From Enterobacteriaceae bacterium UBA7338 (lineage in GTDB: Bacteria; Pseudomonadota; Gammaproteobacteria; Enterobacterales; Enterobacteriaceae): a DNA stretch of 64,000 bases. The stretch is taken from positions 313,451 through 377,450 of the forward strand of contig DKPJ01000006.1 of assembly GCA_002480085.1 (NCBI GenBank), written 5' to 3'. This document shows, piece by piece, positions 40,731 through 49,283 of the stretch. Positions within the stretch are counted from its first letter, which is position 1, and every line of letters begins with the position of its first letter. The notes under the pieces were generated by a model, which saw only the letters and a program-made list of their open reading frames with translations, searched no databases and had not been told where the DNA came from. Both the position numbers and the translations under genes were made by a program.

Positions 40731-41144
40731 TTAGTTGATTTCGATACGGCGCGGTTTTTTCTCTTCTGGAATAACGCGTTCCAGCTCGATAAACAGCAGA
40801 CCGTTGACCAGGTTCGCGCCACGAACGTGAATGTTCTCCGCGATCTGGAATTTACGTTCGAAGTTACGTTCGGCGATGCCCTGATAGAGATAGCTACGCT
40901 CTTTCTGCTCGGTCGCGCGAGCGCCTTTCACCACCAGCAGGTTGTCCTGAGCGGTGATCTCCAGTTCGCTTTCGGCAAAGCCAGCCACGGCAATCGCAAT
41001 GCGATAGTGGTTTTCGTCAACGAGTTCAACGTTATACGGAGGATAGCCGCCGTTACTCTGGCTCTGATTGTTTTCTAACAGGTTAAACAGGCGGTCAAAA
41101 CCAATGGCAGAACGGTAAAGCGGAGAGAGATCGAAGTTACGCAT
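40731..41144 (-). CDS. ibpA: small heat-shock chaperone IbpA
   Basis: A 137-residue alpha-crystallin-domain protein: MRNFDLSPLYRSAIGFDRLFNLLEN, YRIAIAVAGFAESELEI and the C-terminal PRRIEIN (IEI anchor motif). It sits first in ibpAB. Expression is governed by the sigma-32 promoter at 41248-41276 and the SD-hiding hairpin at 41153-41169. Confidence 0.96.
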   Translation of the reverse strand: MRNFDLSPLYRSAIGFDRLFNLLENNQSQSNGGYPPYNVELVDENHYRIAIAVAGFAESELEITAQDNLLVVKGARATEQKERSYLYQGIAERNFERKFQIAENIHVRGANLVNGLLFIELERVIPEEKKPRRIEIN

Positions 41145-41152
41145 ACAATAAG

Positions 41153-41169
41153 CTCCTGAAATCAGCGAG
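41153..41169 (-). promoter_or_regulatory. ROSE-like RNA thermometer hairpin before ibpA
   Basis: In the message, CUC-G-CU pairs with AGGAG (the ibpA ribosome site) around a GAUUUC loop, leaving one G bulged, the recognised ROSE pattern. It would melt on heat shock and free the ribosome site 8 bases before ATG 41144. The rest of the leader to about 41240 probably folds too. Confidence 0.75.
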
Positions 41170-41247
41170 AAATTTTTGAACCTTCCACCATGGACAGGCT
41201 CTTAGAACCAGAACACCCCGCAGGCATGTTCTTCCGGCTACGTTGTA

Positions 41248-41276
41248 AAAATGGGTGCAGCGGTCGGTTTTTCAAG
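41248..41276 (-). promoter_or_regulatory. sigma-32 (heat-shock) promoter of ibpAB
   Basis: CTTGAAA (41270-41276) and CCCATTTT (41248-41255) with a 14-base spacer match the sigma-32 consensus CTTGAAA-N13-15-CCCCATNT on the minus strand. Confidence 0.85.
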
Positions 41277-41423
41277 GGCGGAAGTCTGACTTTTTTTTGC
41301 ACTTTCTCACTCAGTGCTTAGACTGGATTACGACACTTAACGTTAAATTGCGATTGCCGCCACAGAGCGGCACACGAAAGCTATTCATTTCCCTTAAGGG
41401 TCGCTATAAGCAAGGAGTGCACG

Positions 41424-41447
41424 ATGATAAGAAAAAAACCATCATGA
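41424..41447 (+). CDS. short upstream reading frame coupled to yidQ
   Basis: Seven codons (MIRKKPS, then TGA) with a good ribosome site AAGGAG (41412-41417). Its TGA overlaps the yidQ ATG (ATGA). It begins MIR, like the E. coli YidQ protein, so it may be a remnant of the old start after a small insertion. yidQ itself has no ribosome site and probably depends on this frame. Confidence 0.55.
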   Translation: MIRKKPS

Positions 41448-41773
41448 AAAATATTCTGTTAAAAGTGGCGATTGTCAGCGGAATGGTGACGCTGGGCGGC
41501 TGCTCCAGCGTGATGTCTCATACCGGCGGCAAAGAGGGACTCTATCCCGGGACGCGCGCCAGCTCAAAAATGCTGATGGATGATGACGCGAACCTGGCGG
41601 TGAAATCGTTCGTGGTGCTGGATATGCCGTTTACCGCCGTGGCCGATACGCTGCTGCTGCCCTGGGATATGTTCCGCAAAGACAACTCGGTAAAATCTCG
41701 CGTCGAGAAGGCGGAGGCGGCCAACCTGGCGACCAACTCCGTTATTCCCCCTGCGGCCATGCCCGCACCTTAA
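41444..41773 (+). CDS. yidQ: YidQ, YceK/YidQ-family lipoprotein
   Basis: A 109-residue outer-membrane lipoprotein. Signal peptide with lipobox LGGC, so Cys near residue 20 is lipidated. SSVMSHTGGKEG, YPGTRASSKM and LDMPFTAVADTLLLPWDMFRKD match E. coli YidQ. Start ATG 41444 is the first in-frame start giving a normal signal peptide. Between ibpA and yidR as in E. coli. Function unknown. Confidence 0.92.
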   Translation: MKNILLKVAIVSGMVTLGGCSSVMSHTGGKEGLYPGTRASSKMLMDDDANLAVKSFVVLDMPFTAVADTLLLPWDMFRKDNSVKSRVEKAEAANLATNSVIPPAAMPAP

Positions 41774-41788
41774 ATTCGCTCTCGCTGA

Positions 41789-43018
41789 TTAGAGGCCAGT
41801 ATCGGCCACCCAGAGCTGGCGGAAGCCTGCGGTGGGTGCCATCCATGCGATCGTTTTACCGTCTGGTGAGAAGACCACCGCATCGGCCGAGGGCTGATGC
41901 GCGGGGTTATCATCGGTTAAAAACACGATTGCTCCAGTCGCGCTATCGCATAGCACCAGCCGGTTCTCCAGCACAAAGCCAAGCGCTGCACCGGAGGGGT
42001 GCCAGTTAAACGCCGACTGGATGTCCGTGGCGTTATGGGTTAGCTGACGCGGCTCGCCGCCCGCTGCGGCAATCAGCCAGAGCTGCACCACCCCTGCATC
42101 ATCACGCATTAAAAAGGCAATCTCGGTGCCCTGCGGATTACTGCGCACCCAGTGGCGCGGCACGTTGACCAGCCCCGGATAGCGATGCTGATGGGTAAAG
42201 GTAAGCCGCCGCTGCTGCACGCCCGCAGGCGGTGACGGCATCGTGGTTGGCGTGCCGGCCAGCGGGGCATCTCCCGCCTGCTTCCAGCCCTGCTCGTCAG
42301 CGGGCAGATCGACGATAAACAGCTCTGGCACCTTTTCCCCGTTCCGCGCCAGCGTGTCGCCAATAAAGGCGAGCCGACTGTTGCCCACCCAGCCCTCCTC
42401 ATAGGCGCGGTTGATCTCGTCGCTGCCGGGCGCAGGCGTTGGCGTCGTGCGGCTGACCAGCACGCACCAGTGGCTGCCGCCATACTCTCGCGGATGGTTG
42501 CCCGCAGGGGTCACCGGGCCATAGGGCGCAGCAACGCCAACGTTGCGCAGATCCAGTGCCGGATCGCGCTCGTGCAGCACATGGTCATTATAGGTAAAAC
42601 TCACCTTCTCGCCGTCCGGGCTGAAGACATGCACATGGCTGCCGCCGCGTAGCGCGCCAGGCGTATAGGGTTCGGTGATATCCAGCGCATCAAGGTTGCT
42701 CGCCCTGCCGTTTTGCACAATCATGCCCTGGCGATGGTGAAAATCGTACTGCCAGCGCTCGTCCGGATTTTGCGGCCCATGGATAAAGACGTACTTCTCT
42801 TCGCGCGGATGAACGGTCACCACGCCAACGCGTGCGCCCTGGGTCGCGGCATAGATCGTTTCAACCTCACCGGTCTCCACGTTGACCCGTTCAATGGTTT
42901 TACCGGTAAAGGAGGCGCCGGAGGGACGCACGTCAAACACCAGCCACTGGCTGTCGGGCGTCCAGGTATTGATATTGGTAAGCTGATGATTGCGGGGAGC
43001 GAAGGTGATTTGTTTCAT
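41789..43018 (-). CDS. yidR: YidR, DUF3748 beta-propeller-like protein
   Basis: A 409-residue protein with TolB/WD-type repeats (PDSQWLVFDVRPSG, SPDGEKVSFTYND, NPQGTEIAFLMRDD, SPDGKTIAWMAPT), consistent with a beta propeller. It matches YidR of E. coli. ATG 43018 is the family start; CAGGG is 7 bases before it and lies in the arm of a 13-base-pair hairpin. Function unknown. Ends tail to tail with yidQ. Confidence 0.9.
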   Translation of the reverse strand: MKQITFAPRNHQLTNINTWTPDSQWLVFDVRPSGASFTGKTIERVNVETGEVETIYAATQGARVGVVTVHPREEKYVFIHGPQNPDERWQYDFHHRQGMIVQNGRASNLDALDITEPYTPGALRGGSHVHVFSPDGEKVSFTYNDHVLHERDPALDLRNVGVAAPYGPVTPAGNHPREYGGSHWCVLVSRTTPTPAPGSDEINRAYEEGWVGNSRLAFIGDTLARNGEKVPELFIVDLPADEQGWKQAGDAPLAGTPTTMPSPPAGVQQRRLTFTHQHRYPGLVNVPRHWVRSNPQGTEIAFLMRDDAGVVQLWLIAAAGGEPRQLTHNATDIQSAFNWHPSGAALGFVLENRLVLCDSATGAIVFLTDDNPAHQPSADAVVFSPDGKTIAWMAPTAGFRQLWVADTGL

Positions 43019-43022
43019 GAGG

Positions 43023-43055
43023 ATACCCTGATGCGCAGATGTCGCATCAGGGTAT
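43023..43055 (-). promoter_or_regulatory. 13-base-pair hairpin covering the yidR ribosome site
   Basis: ATACCCTGATGCG, 7-base loop, CGCATCAGGGTAT. In the minus-strand message the CAGGG of the right arm is the yidR ribosome site. No T-run follows, so it is not a terminator of dgoT; it may tune yidR translation. Confidence 0.6.
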
Positions 43056-43069
43056 AGCATTGCGGGGGT

Positions 43070-44362
43070 TTAGCCTACGCGTTTCACCTCACCCACCAGC
43101 AGGATGTAGGAGAGCGCGCCGAGCAGCGCTACGGCGGAGATATAGACCAGCGCCGGAGCAAAGCCGTAACCCTGCGCCAGATAGCCCACCACCAGCGGCA
43201 CGGTGATGCCACCCAGGCCGCCGACAAAGTTAAATACGCCGCCGGTAAGGCCGATCAGACGCATCGGGGCAAGGGAGGAGACCAGCGACCAGGTAATGGA
43301 CGCAAAGCCATTGCCGAAGAAGGCAATCGCCATCAGGGTCATAATCCACACCGGATCGTTGGTGTAGTTGGCCCCCATGATGCAGGTGGAGATCAGCAGC
43401 CCGCAGATGATCGGCGTTTTACGCGCCGCGCCGAGCGAGAAGCCTTTTTTCACCAGCTTATCGGCCAGCCAGCCGGAGAGCAGCACGCCAAAGAAGGCGG
43501 CGAGGAACGGCACGGTAGTCATAAAGCCTGCCTTCAGCGCAGTGATACCCTTCTCCTGGGTCAGATAGTTCGGGAACCAGGTGAGGAAGAACCACAGGGT
43601 GGAAGTCACGGCGAACTGACCAAGGTAGACGCCCACTAGCTTGCGGTTGAACACCAGCTTCCAGTCCGCCTTAGTCAGAGGCTGACGCGCCTCTTTTTTA
43701 ACCGGGGCGTCGCCATCTACCAGACCGCCGCCGTCGCGAATGTAGTCCAGCTCCGCAGTGCTGATACCTTTGGTCAGGCGCGGCGGCTGATACACTTTAA
43801 TCCAGATCAGCGACCAGATAATGCCTATCCCACCGGTGATGATAAACACCCAGTGCCAGCTCAGCATCTCCTGGATCCAGATCAGCATTGGCGTCAGGAA
43901 CGCCAGGCCAACAAACTGCCCGGAGGTGTAGAAGCCTACCGCCGAGGCGCGCTCATGCTCCGGGAACCAGCTGGTCACCATCCGGTTGTTAGTTGGGAAT
44001 GCCGGGGCTTCAAACACGCCGGTGATCGCCCGCAGGCCAATCAGCGACATTAAGCCGGTAGCAAAACCCTGGAACAGGGTGGCAACCGACCAGCCCATGA
44101 TGGCGATAAAGTAGGTCAGGCGTGAGCCGACGCGGTCAAGGAACCAGCCGCCGGGGATCTGGCACAGCGTATAGAGCCACGCAAAGGCCGAGAAGACGTA
44201 GCCCATCTCCGCTTTAGTGATGCCAAACTCCTCCTGAATATGGGCTGACGCCACCGCAAGGTTGGCGCGGTCAACGTAGCAAATCACTACGGTAACAAAG
44301 ATCATGAACAGCGTCAGATAACGACGACGTCCGGGTTTTGCAGCAGTAACTGAAATATCCAT
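43070..44362 (-). CDS. dgoT: D-galactonate transporter DgoT
   Basis: Inner-membrane MFS symporter of 430 residues, ACS family, 12 helices: MDISVTAAKPGRRRYLTLFMIF, YVDRANLAVASAHIQEEFGI and FEAPAFPTNNRMVTSWFPEHERA. It imports D-galactonate with H+. Start by family alignment at 44362, GGAGA upstream. Last gene of dgoRKADT, with a REP repeat before it. Confidence 0.95.
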   Translation of the reverse strand: MDISVTAAKPGRRRYLTLFMIFVTVVICYVDRANLAVASAHIQEEFGITKAEMGYVFSAFAWLYTLCQIPGGWFLDRVGSRLTYFIAIMGWSVATLFQGFATGLMSLIGLRAITGVFEAPAFPTNNRMVTSWFPEHERASAVGFYTSGQFVGLAFLTPMLIWIQEMLSWHWVFIITGGIGIIWSLIWIKVYQPPRLTKGISTAELDYIRDGGGLVDGDAPVKKEARQPLTKADWKLVFNRKLVGVYLGQFAVTSTLWFFLTWFPNYLTQEKGITALKAGFMTTVPFLAAFFGVLLSGWLADKLVKKGFSLGAARKTPIICGLLISTCIMGANYTNDPVWIMTLMAIAFFGNGFASITWSLVSSLAPMRLIGLTGGVFNFVGGLGGITVPLVVGYLAQGYGFAPALVYISAVALLGALSYILLVGEVKRVG

Positions 44363-44451
44363 CGTAATCTGTCTCCAGATTTTGGGCATAGCGAGGCCGC
44401 TCACCATGCCCTGTAAATTACAGAGGGTGTGTTTGTTATATTTAAATATTC

Positions 44452-44484
44452 GCCCGGTGGCGCTGCGCTTACCGGGCCTACGGG
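44452..44484. repeat. REP-type repeat between dgoD and dgoT
   Basis: GCCCGGTGGCGCTGCGCTTACCGGGC followed by CTACGGG. An intraoperonic REP can lower or stabilise the flanking message. Confidence 0.8.
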
Positions 44485-44491
44485 ATGGTGA

Positions 44492-45640
44492 TTACCACTC
44501 CGCTACGGAGCCGTCTTCATGGCGCCATAAAGGGTTTCGCCAATCCGGCGCATTTTCACTCAGCGCAATAACTTTGGCTTCATCAATCTCTACGCCCAGG
44601 CCTGGCTTCATTAGCGGTTTGAAGAAGCCGCCCTCCATGCTGAAGTCCTCTTTGTTTTTCACAAAGTCGAGCAGCTCCGCGCCCTGGTTGTAGTGGATGC
44701 CCATGCTCTGCTCCTGGAACACCGCGTTGTGGGAGACAAAGTCCACATGCAGGCAGGCCGCCAGCGCAATCGGGCCAAGCGGGCAGTGCGGGGCCAGCGC
44801 CACGTCGTACGCTTCCGCCATGCCAGCGATTTTATAGCACTCGGTGATGCCCCCGGCGTGGGAGAGATCGGGCTGGAGAATGGCCAGGCCGCCCGCTTCC
44901 AGTACGCGCTTGAACTCGAAGCGTGAGAACATACGCTCCCCGGCGGCAATCGGAATATGGGTTTGCGCAGCCAGCTTCGGATAGTATTCCGCCTGCTCGG
45001 CCAGCACCGGCTCTTCAATAAACAGCGGACGGTACGGCTCCAGCTCTTTAATTAAAATCTTCGCCATCGGCGCGCTGACGCGCCCATGGAAATCGAGACC
45101 AAATTCAATCTTATTGCCAAAGGCTTCGCGGATCTGCGCGGCGGTATTTACCGCAGCTTCCACTTTACGGAAATCATCAATAATCGATAACTCTTCGCAG
45201 CCGTTTAACTTAAAGGTATCGAAGCCAATTTCGCGCAGTTTAGTGATGCCTGCAATGGCTTCCGCCGGACGATCGCCGCCCACCCAGCTGTAGGCCTTAA
45301 TTTTATCGCGCACCAGGCCACCCATCAGCTGCCAGACCGGAGCGTTCAGCACTTTACCCTTGATGTCCCACAGCGCCTGGTCAATACCGGCAATGGCGCT
45401 CATCAGGATTGGGCCGCCACGGTAGAAGCCCGCACGGTACATCACCTGCCACAGGTCGTTGATACGGGAGGGATCCTGGCCAATCAGGTACTCGCCCAGC
45501 TCGTGAACGGCCGCTTCAACGGTACGCGCCCGGCCTTCGATCACCGGCTCACCCCAGCCCACTACGCCTTCGTCGGTCTCGATTTTCAGGAACATCCAGC
45601 GCGGGGGTAAACGGTAGGTGGTTAATTTAGTAATTTTCAT
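44492..45640 (-). CDS. dgoD: D-galactonate dehydratase DgoD
   Basis: Enolase-superfamily enzyme of 382 residues that turns D-galactonate into 2-keto-3-deoxygalactonate. Metal and acid/base residues are visible: Asp and His in GLDFHGR, Glu in FIEEPVL, Glu in AAGERMFS and His in LAPHCPLGPIA. ATG 45640 overlaps the dgoA stop by 4 bases. Confidence 0.95.
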   Translation of the reverse strand: MKITKLTTYRLPPRWMFLKIETDEGVVGWGEPVIEGRARTVEAAVHELGEYLIGQDPSRINDLWQVMYRAGFYRGGPILMSAIAGIDQALWDIKGKVLNAPVWQLMGGLVRDKIKAYSWVGGDRPAEAIAGITKLREIGFDTFKLNGCEELSIIDDFRKVEAAVNTAAQIREAFGNKIEFGLDFHGRVSAPMAKILIKELEPYRPLFIEEPVLAEQAEYYPKLAAQTHIPIAAGERMFSRFEFKRVLEAGGLAILQPDLSHAGGITECYKIAGMAEAYDVALAPHCPLGPIALAACLHVDFVSHNAVFQEQSMGIHYNQGAELLDFVKNKEDFSMEGGFFKPLMKPGLGVEIDEAKVIALSENAPDWRNPLWRHEDGSVAEW

Positions 45641-46254
45641 TGCACTGCCTCTCGATACGCTTTTACAAATGCGGCTGCCTGCTGCGCGGTGCGCTCCACG
45701 GATTGCCCGGCACGGTAGAGATCGCTGCCCAGTCCGGCACCGGCACAGCCTGCCTTGATCCACTGGGCCAGGTTATCCGGCGTGACGCCGCCCACGGCGA
45801 ATACCGGGATCTCCGGCGGAAGCACGGCCTTCAGGGCTTTGATGTAGTCCGGACCAAACGCGGAAGAAGGGAATATCTTCAGCGACTGGGCACCGGCCTC
45901 AATCGCCGTAAAGGCCTCGGTTGCGGTCGCACAGCCAGGGCTGACCGCCATGCCGTACGCCACCGCCCGGCGGATAATTTCCGGATTGATGTTGGGGGTC
46001 ACCAGCAGGGTGCAGCCCATTTCTGCGAGCGTATCGACCTGCTCAGGCTTTAATACCGTGCCCGCGCCAATTAACGCTTTATCACCAAAGGCTTTCACCA
46101 TTGCCGGAATGCTCTCTTCCCAGCGCGGAGAGTTGAGCGGAATTTCGACCGCTTCAAACCCGGCCTCGATTACCGCTGCCACGTGGGCGTGCGCCTCTTC
46201 CGGCGTGATGCCGCGCAAAATTGCGATCAGCGGGAGTTTATTTTGCCACTGCAT
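45637..46254 (-). CDS. dgoA: 2-dehydro-3-deoxy-6-phosphogalactonate aldolase DgoA
   Basis: A 205-residue class I aldolase of the KDPG/KDPGal family: ILRGITPEEA, GAGTVLKPEQ and the Schiff-base Lys in LKIFPSSAFGP. It splits KDPGal into pyruvate and glyceraldehyde 3-phosphate. Overlaps dgoK by 17 bases and dgoD by 4. Confidence 0.95.
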   Translation of the reverse strand: MQWQNKLPLIAILRGITPEEAHAHVAAVIEAGFEAVEIPLNSPRWEESIPAMVKAFGDKALIGAGTVLKPEQVDTLAEMGCTLLVTPNINPEIIRRAVAYGMAVSPGCATATEAFTAIEAGAQSLKIFPSSAFGPDYIKALKAVLPPEIPVFAVGGVTPDNLAQWIKAGCAGAGLGSDLYRAGQSVERTAQQAAAFVKAYREAVQ

Positions 46255-47116
46255 GAGCGATGCTCCTTATACCTGCCTGAAATGCGTCGTCGCCGCGTAG
46301 GGTCTGCGTTTCGTGGCCCAGCAGGGCAAACGCCTGCTGATAGCGCGCGGTCAGCGAAGGGTTGGCGACGAGAGTGATGGTCTGCTGCGGCGCGATCCAG
46401 GCTTTCATGCTTGCCACTTCGCTGCCAATCAGCAGACCAGAAAGAAATTCGCTCACCTGTTCCCGCGCCAACGTGCCGAGCACGTGAGAAGCGCGGACCT
46501 CAAACAGGCGAGGCAGCAGATCGGGGGCATCAAGGCCGCGGGTTAAACCGGCGGTAAAGGCATCCGGAGAGGCCACCTGATCAGGCAGGCCCGCACCCAC
46601 CAGCGTATGGTTGAGCAGCACGTGGTGCAGCTCGCCGGTCATCACGGTGCGGAAATCACTCACCTGCTCGCTATCTGCCAGCACCCATTTGCAGTGAGTA
46701 CCGGGCATGACATACACCTGGGCAGGCTGGAGATCGCGCGCGCCGAGCAGCTGGGTCTCTTCGCCGCGCATCACGTTGTGGTTATCTTCCCGGTTGACGC
46801 ACAGGCCGGGAACGATCCAGATATTGTCGGCAACGGCGGTGATCTGCTGGCCAATATCGTCAAAGCGGGCCGGGCAAGGTAGATAGGGGACATTAACCCA
46901 CCCGGCATTGCTGCCGACCATGCCCGCCATCACCACGGGTGTATCTTCCCGATCCCAGCCCTCGGTGATCTGCGCTAATACCGCCTCGAAGGTCCGACCG
47001 TTCAGTCGGGTTACGCCCGCTTCGGACTGCCTGCTCTCCAGGCACTCATCGCCCTGATAGAGCCAGGCGCGAAGATTGGTGGAGCCCCAGTCGATGGCGA
47101 TATAGCGTGATGTCAT
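46238..47116 (-). CDS. dgoK: 2-oxo-3-deoxygalactonate kinase DgoK
   Basis: Cytosolic sugar-acid kinase of 292 residues: IAIDWGSTNLRAW is the nucleotide-binding start and MPGTHCKWV the conserved mid motif. Phosphorylates KDGal for DgoA. The ATG overlaps the dgoR stop (ATGA). Confidence 0.95.
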   Translation of the reverse strand: MTSRYIAIDWGSTNLRAWLYQGDECLESRQSEAGVTRLNGRTFEAVLAQITEGWDREDTPVVMAGMVGSNAGWVNVPYLPCPARFDDIGQQITAVADNIWIVPGLCVNREDNHNVMRGEETQLLGARDLQPAQVYVMPGTHCKWVLADSEQVSDFRTVMTGELHHVLLNHTLVGAGLPDQVASPDAFTAGLTRGLDAPDLLPRLFEVRASHVLGTLAREQVSEFLSGLLIGSEVASMKAWIAPQQTITLVANPSLTARYQQAFALLGHETQTLRGDDAFQAGIRSIAHAVAK

Positions 47117-47802
47117 ATTATTTCCTTGAGCCTTTGGGTTGAGCTGGCGATCATGGTGAGCGCCGCCTGCTCTGCTGCATCGCCGTCCTGATGCCGGATC
47201 GCATCAAACAGCGCCTTATGTTCCTGAAGCGTTTTCGGCATGTTGGCCTCGTCGCCGCGCCAGGTCTGTTCAAATACCGCCCGCTGCAGGGAGCCAATCG
47301 CTACCGTCAGCTGCTGGAGTACCGGGTTGTGCACCGACTGCAGCACGGCGTCGTGATAGCGGATATCCGCTTCGTTGAACGCCTCCCGGTTCTGGTTGTT
47401 GGCGATCATGTCGTTGAGCGCCGCCTCAATCTGCGCCAGATCGCTGGAGGTGGCTCGCTCGGCCGCCCAGCGGGCAATGGCCGGCTCCACCAGGTTACGC
47501 ACCTCGCTCATGGCGCTGATGAGTCGCGGGTCGTAGTCGTTCTCCAGCACCCACTGCAGCACCTCGGTATCGAGGTAGTTCCACTGGTTGCGTGCCGCCA
47601 CAAACGCCCCGCGATAGCGCTTCATCTCAATCAGCCGCTTCGCCATCAGGGAGCGAAAGACCTCCCGGATAATGTTGCGCGAGGTTTCAAACTCTTCGCA
47701 CAGGTCAGTCTCGGAAGGCAGTCCTGCGCCAGGGACGTATTTACCGCTGACAATCTGCCGCCCGAGGGTAGTGATGATGCGGTCCGTTTTGGTAATGGTC
47801 AT
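47113..47802 (-). CDS. dgoR: galactonate operon repressor DgoR (FadR-subfamily GntR)
   Basis: A 229-residue regulator: GntR winged HTH (IVSGKYVPGAGLPSETDLCEEFETSRNIIREVF in parts) and an FCD ligand domain (AMSEVRNLVEPAIARWAAER, ...DIRYHDAVLQSVHNPVL). Represses dgoRKADT until D-galactonate binds. ATG 47802 has AAGGA before it. Two inverted repeats upstream (47910-47941) are its likely operators. Confidence 0.95.
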   Translation of the reverse strand: MTITKTDRIITTLGRQIVSGKYVPGAGLPSETDLCEEFETSRNIIREVFRSLMAKRLIEMKRYRGAFVAARNQWNYLDTEVLQWVLENDYDPRLISAMSEVRNLVEPAIARWAAERATSSDLAQIEAALNDMIANNQNREAFNEADIRYHDAVLQSVHNPVLQQLTVAIGSLQRAVFEQTWRGDEANMPKTLQEHKALFDAIRHQDGDAAEQAALTMIASSTQRLKEII

Positions 47803-47909
47803 TTCAGATCCTTTAAGGAGTTGCTTTACCACTACTTTATCCCCGTTGGCGTAAACATCTGCACTATTGATGTACAAATATGCGAGCCGTTCGCCATACC
47901 GTGAGCCGA

Positions 47910-47941
47910 TAGTAGTACAATCACTTTGGGTTGTACTACAA
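47910..47941. promoter_or_regulatory. tandem DgoR operators
   Basis: TAGTAGTACAA (47910-47920) and TTGTACTACAA (47931-47941). Both are TTGTA-C/G-TACAA-like repeats, spaced 21 bases, i.e. two helical turns apart, upstream of dgoR. Confidence 0.7.
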
Positions 47942-48018
47942 TCCAGATCACAAAAACGACAACCGGTAAATAAAATGTGAAAAGCGGGTGACAATGTGCC
48001 ACCTGCGGCGGTGTGAGG

Positions 48019-49140
48019 TTACCTGAGAGAAAGCAGCGCCTGGCGATCCTGCTGCCGGGCATATGCGGCGAGCGCGGGGAAGTCATCCTGGGTATAGTAG
48101 CGTGCTGGCGGAGGCAGGTGGGCCATCGCGTCACCAGGCCAAAGCTGTAGCTGGGCCAACGCGTTTAAAGCAAATCCCTGCCAGCGATGAGTCAGAGCCA
48201 GGTTCAGTGGTGGCATCTGTGCACCAGGTAGTGCCGTTGGCAGGCGATCGTCGTCCATGGTGTAGTTACGGCGCAGCACCAGATATTTCTCCGGCACTCG
48301 GCGCTGGCTATTCCACCAGCGACCATCCAGCATATCGAACTGAAAACGGGTGCGGTCGCCCGGCTGCGCATCCAGCCGTCTCAGCGCCTGCACGAGTGCG
48401 GTATCCATTGCCGCGTCATACACTCCCTGCGACTGGACCTGACCATCAAGGATCAGCGATACCGCCAGCCGTGCGCCCAGCAGGTTGGAGTAGAGATCTT
48501 CTGGCGAAAAAGCTGAAACCTCCTCTGAAAAGCCAGGTACCGACTGAAAGCCGTACCACTGGGCGATTTCATGCCACTCAGCGATCTGAAACGCCAGATG
48601 CGCCGCCAGCCATGCGGCCAGGGCATAGCGCTCAGCAGGCTGTGCCGGGGTCATAAAGGCGTTAAACACCAGACGGCGTTCGGCCAGCTCGTTATCCAGC
48701 GTCAGCGTGAACGGCAGGCCCAGCCTCGGCAGCATCTGGCTGAAGAGATAGACGGTCATATCCGCCGTATCCCGCACGTGCGCCGTATCGATAAACCCGC
48801 CGCGGGCAGTATAGATAATGCCGTTGCTCTCGCCGCCCAGGCCAGCCAGATCCAGCAGCCCAGCAAATAGACGATCGTTATAGTGATGATGACCCAGCTC
48901 GCTGGTCGTGACGACGTTATCCAGCTGGTAAAAGGGGACCGGCAATCCTGCCAGCTCGGCATGCAGGTCATAGCCAAAGGCGCAGCACGGGCGCAACCCC
49001 TGAGGCTGCGGCTGCGGCGGCATGACCGGCCAGGCCCGCGAGGCAACCGAATCTGTGGAAAGGTGTAGCTCAAGCGGCAGAGCAGCATTGGCCGGGGAGA
49101 TCCCAGCCAGGAATAACATCAGTAGAATTATCCCTCTCAA
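48019..49140 (-). CDS. secreted DUF4056 protein
   Basis: A 373-residue exported protein with a signal peptide ending SPANA. It contains LRPCCAFGYDLHAELAGLPVPFYQLDNVV, HHYNDRLFAGLL and GLIYTARGGFIDTAHVRD-like text (IIYTARGGFIDTAHVRD), the family pattern, with clustered His that suggest a metal site. The likely start is TTG 49140, whose bases overlap the TGA of the barrel remnant upstream (TTTTGA), so the two were once translated together; ATG 49119 is an alternative. Function unknown; probably periplasmic or lipid-related. Confidence 0.78.
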   Translation of the reverse strand: MRGIILLMLFLAGISPANAALPLELHLSTDSVASRAWPVMPPQPQPQGLRPCCAFGYDLHAELAGLPVPFYQLDNVVTTSELGHHHYNDRLFAGLLDLAGLGGESNGIIYTARGGFIDTAHVRDTADMTVYLFSQMLPRLGLPFTLTLDNELAERRLVFNAFMTPAQPAERYALAAWLAAHLAFQIAEWHEIAQWYGFQSVPGFSEEVSAFSPEDLYSNLLGARLAVSLILDGQVQSQGVYDAAMDTALVQALRRLDAQPGDRTRFQFDMLDGRWWNSQRRVPEKYLVLRRNYTMDDDRLPTALPGAQMPPLNLALTHRWQGFALNALAQLQLWPGDAMAHLPPPARYYTQDDFPALAAYARQQDRQALLSLR

Positions 49141-49271
49141 AACGCCTCTCCTACCTGAAAATAAAAACCACTGCTGCCTTTGCCGATGCCGTAATCCAGC
49201 CGGACGTTGATCCGGGGCTTAAATTCAAAGCGATAGCCCACCCCGGCTGAGGGTAGCCAGCGATCAACCGG
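49137..49271 (-). pseudogene. remnant of an Omp85/BamA-type outer-membrane barrel (C-terminal end only)
   Basis: The bases between the two neighbours read, in the minus strand, PVDRWLPSAGVGYRFEFK... and end ...SSGFYFQVGEAF then TGA. This is the last strands and terminal Phe of an Omp85/surface-antigen barrel. No start, POTRA domains or earlier strands exist here. The frame is open only back to the stop of the gene at 49284, which it follows in phase. A deletion that removed most of a gene is the simplest reading. Confidence 0.75.
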
Positions 49272-49283
49272 GGCGCAGACTGC

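Noticed and set aside
43023..43055. dgoT terminator
   Set aside because: The stem is strong but no T-run follows on the minus strand, and its right arm is the yidR ribosome site.
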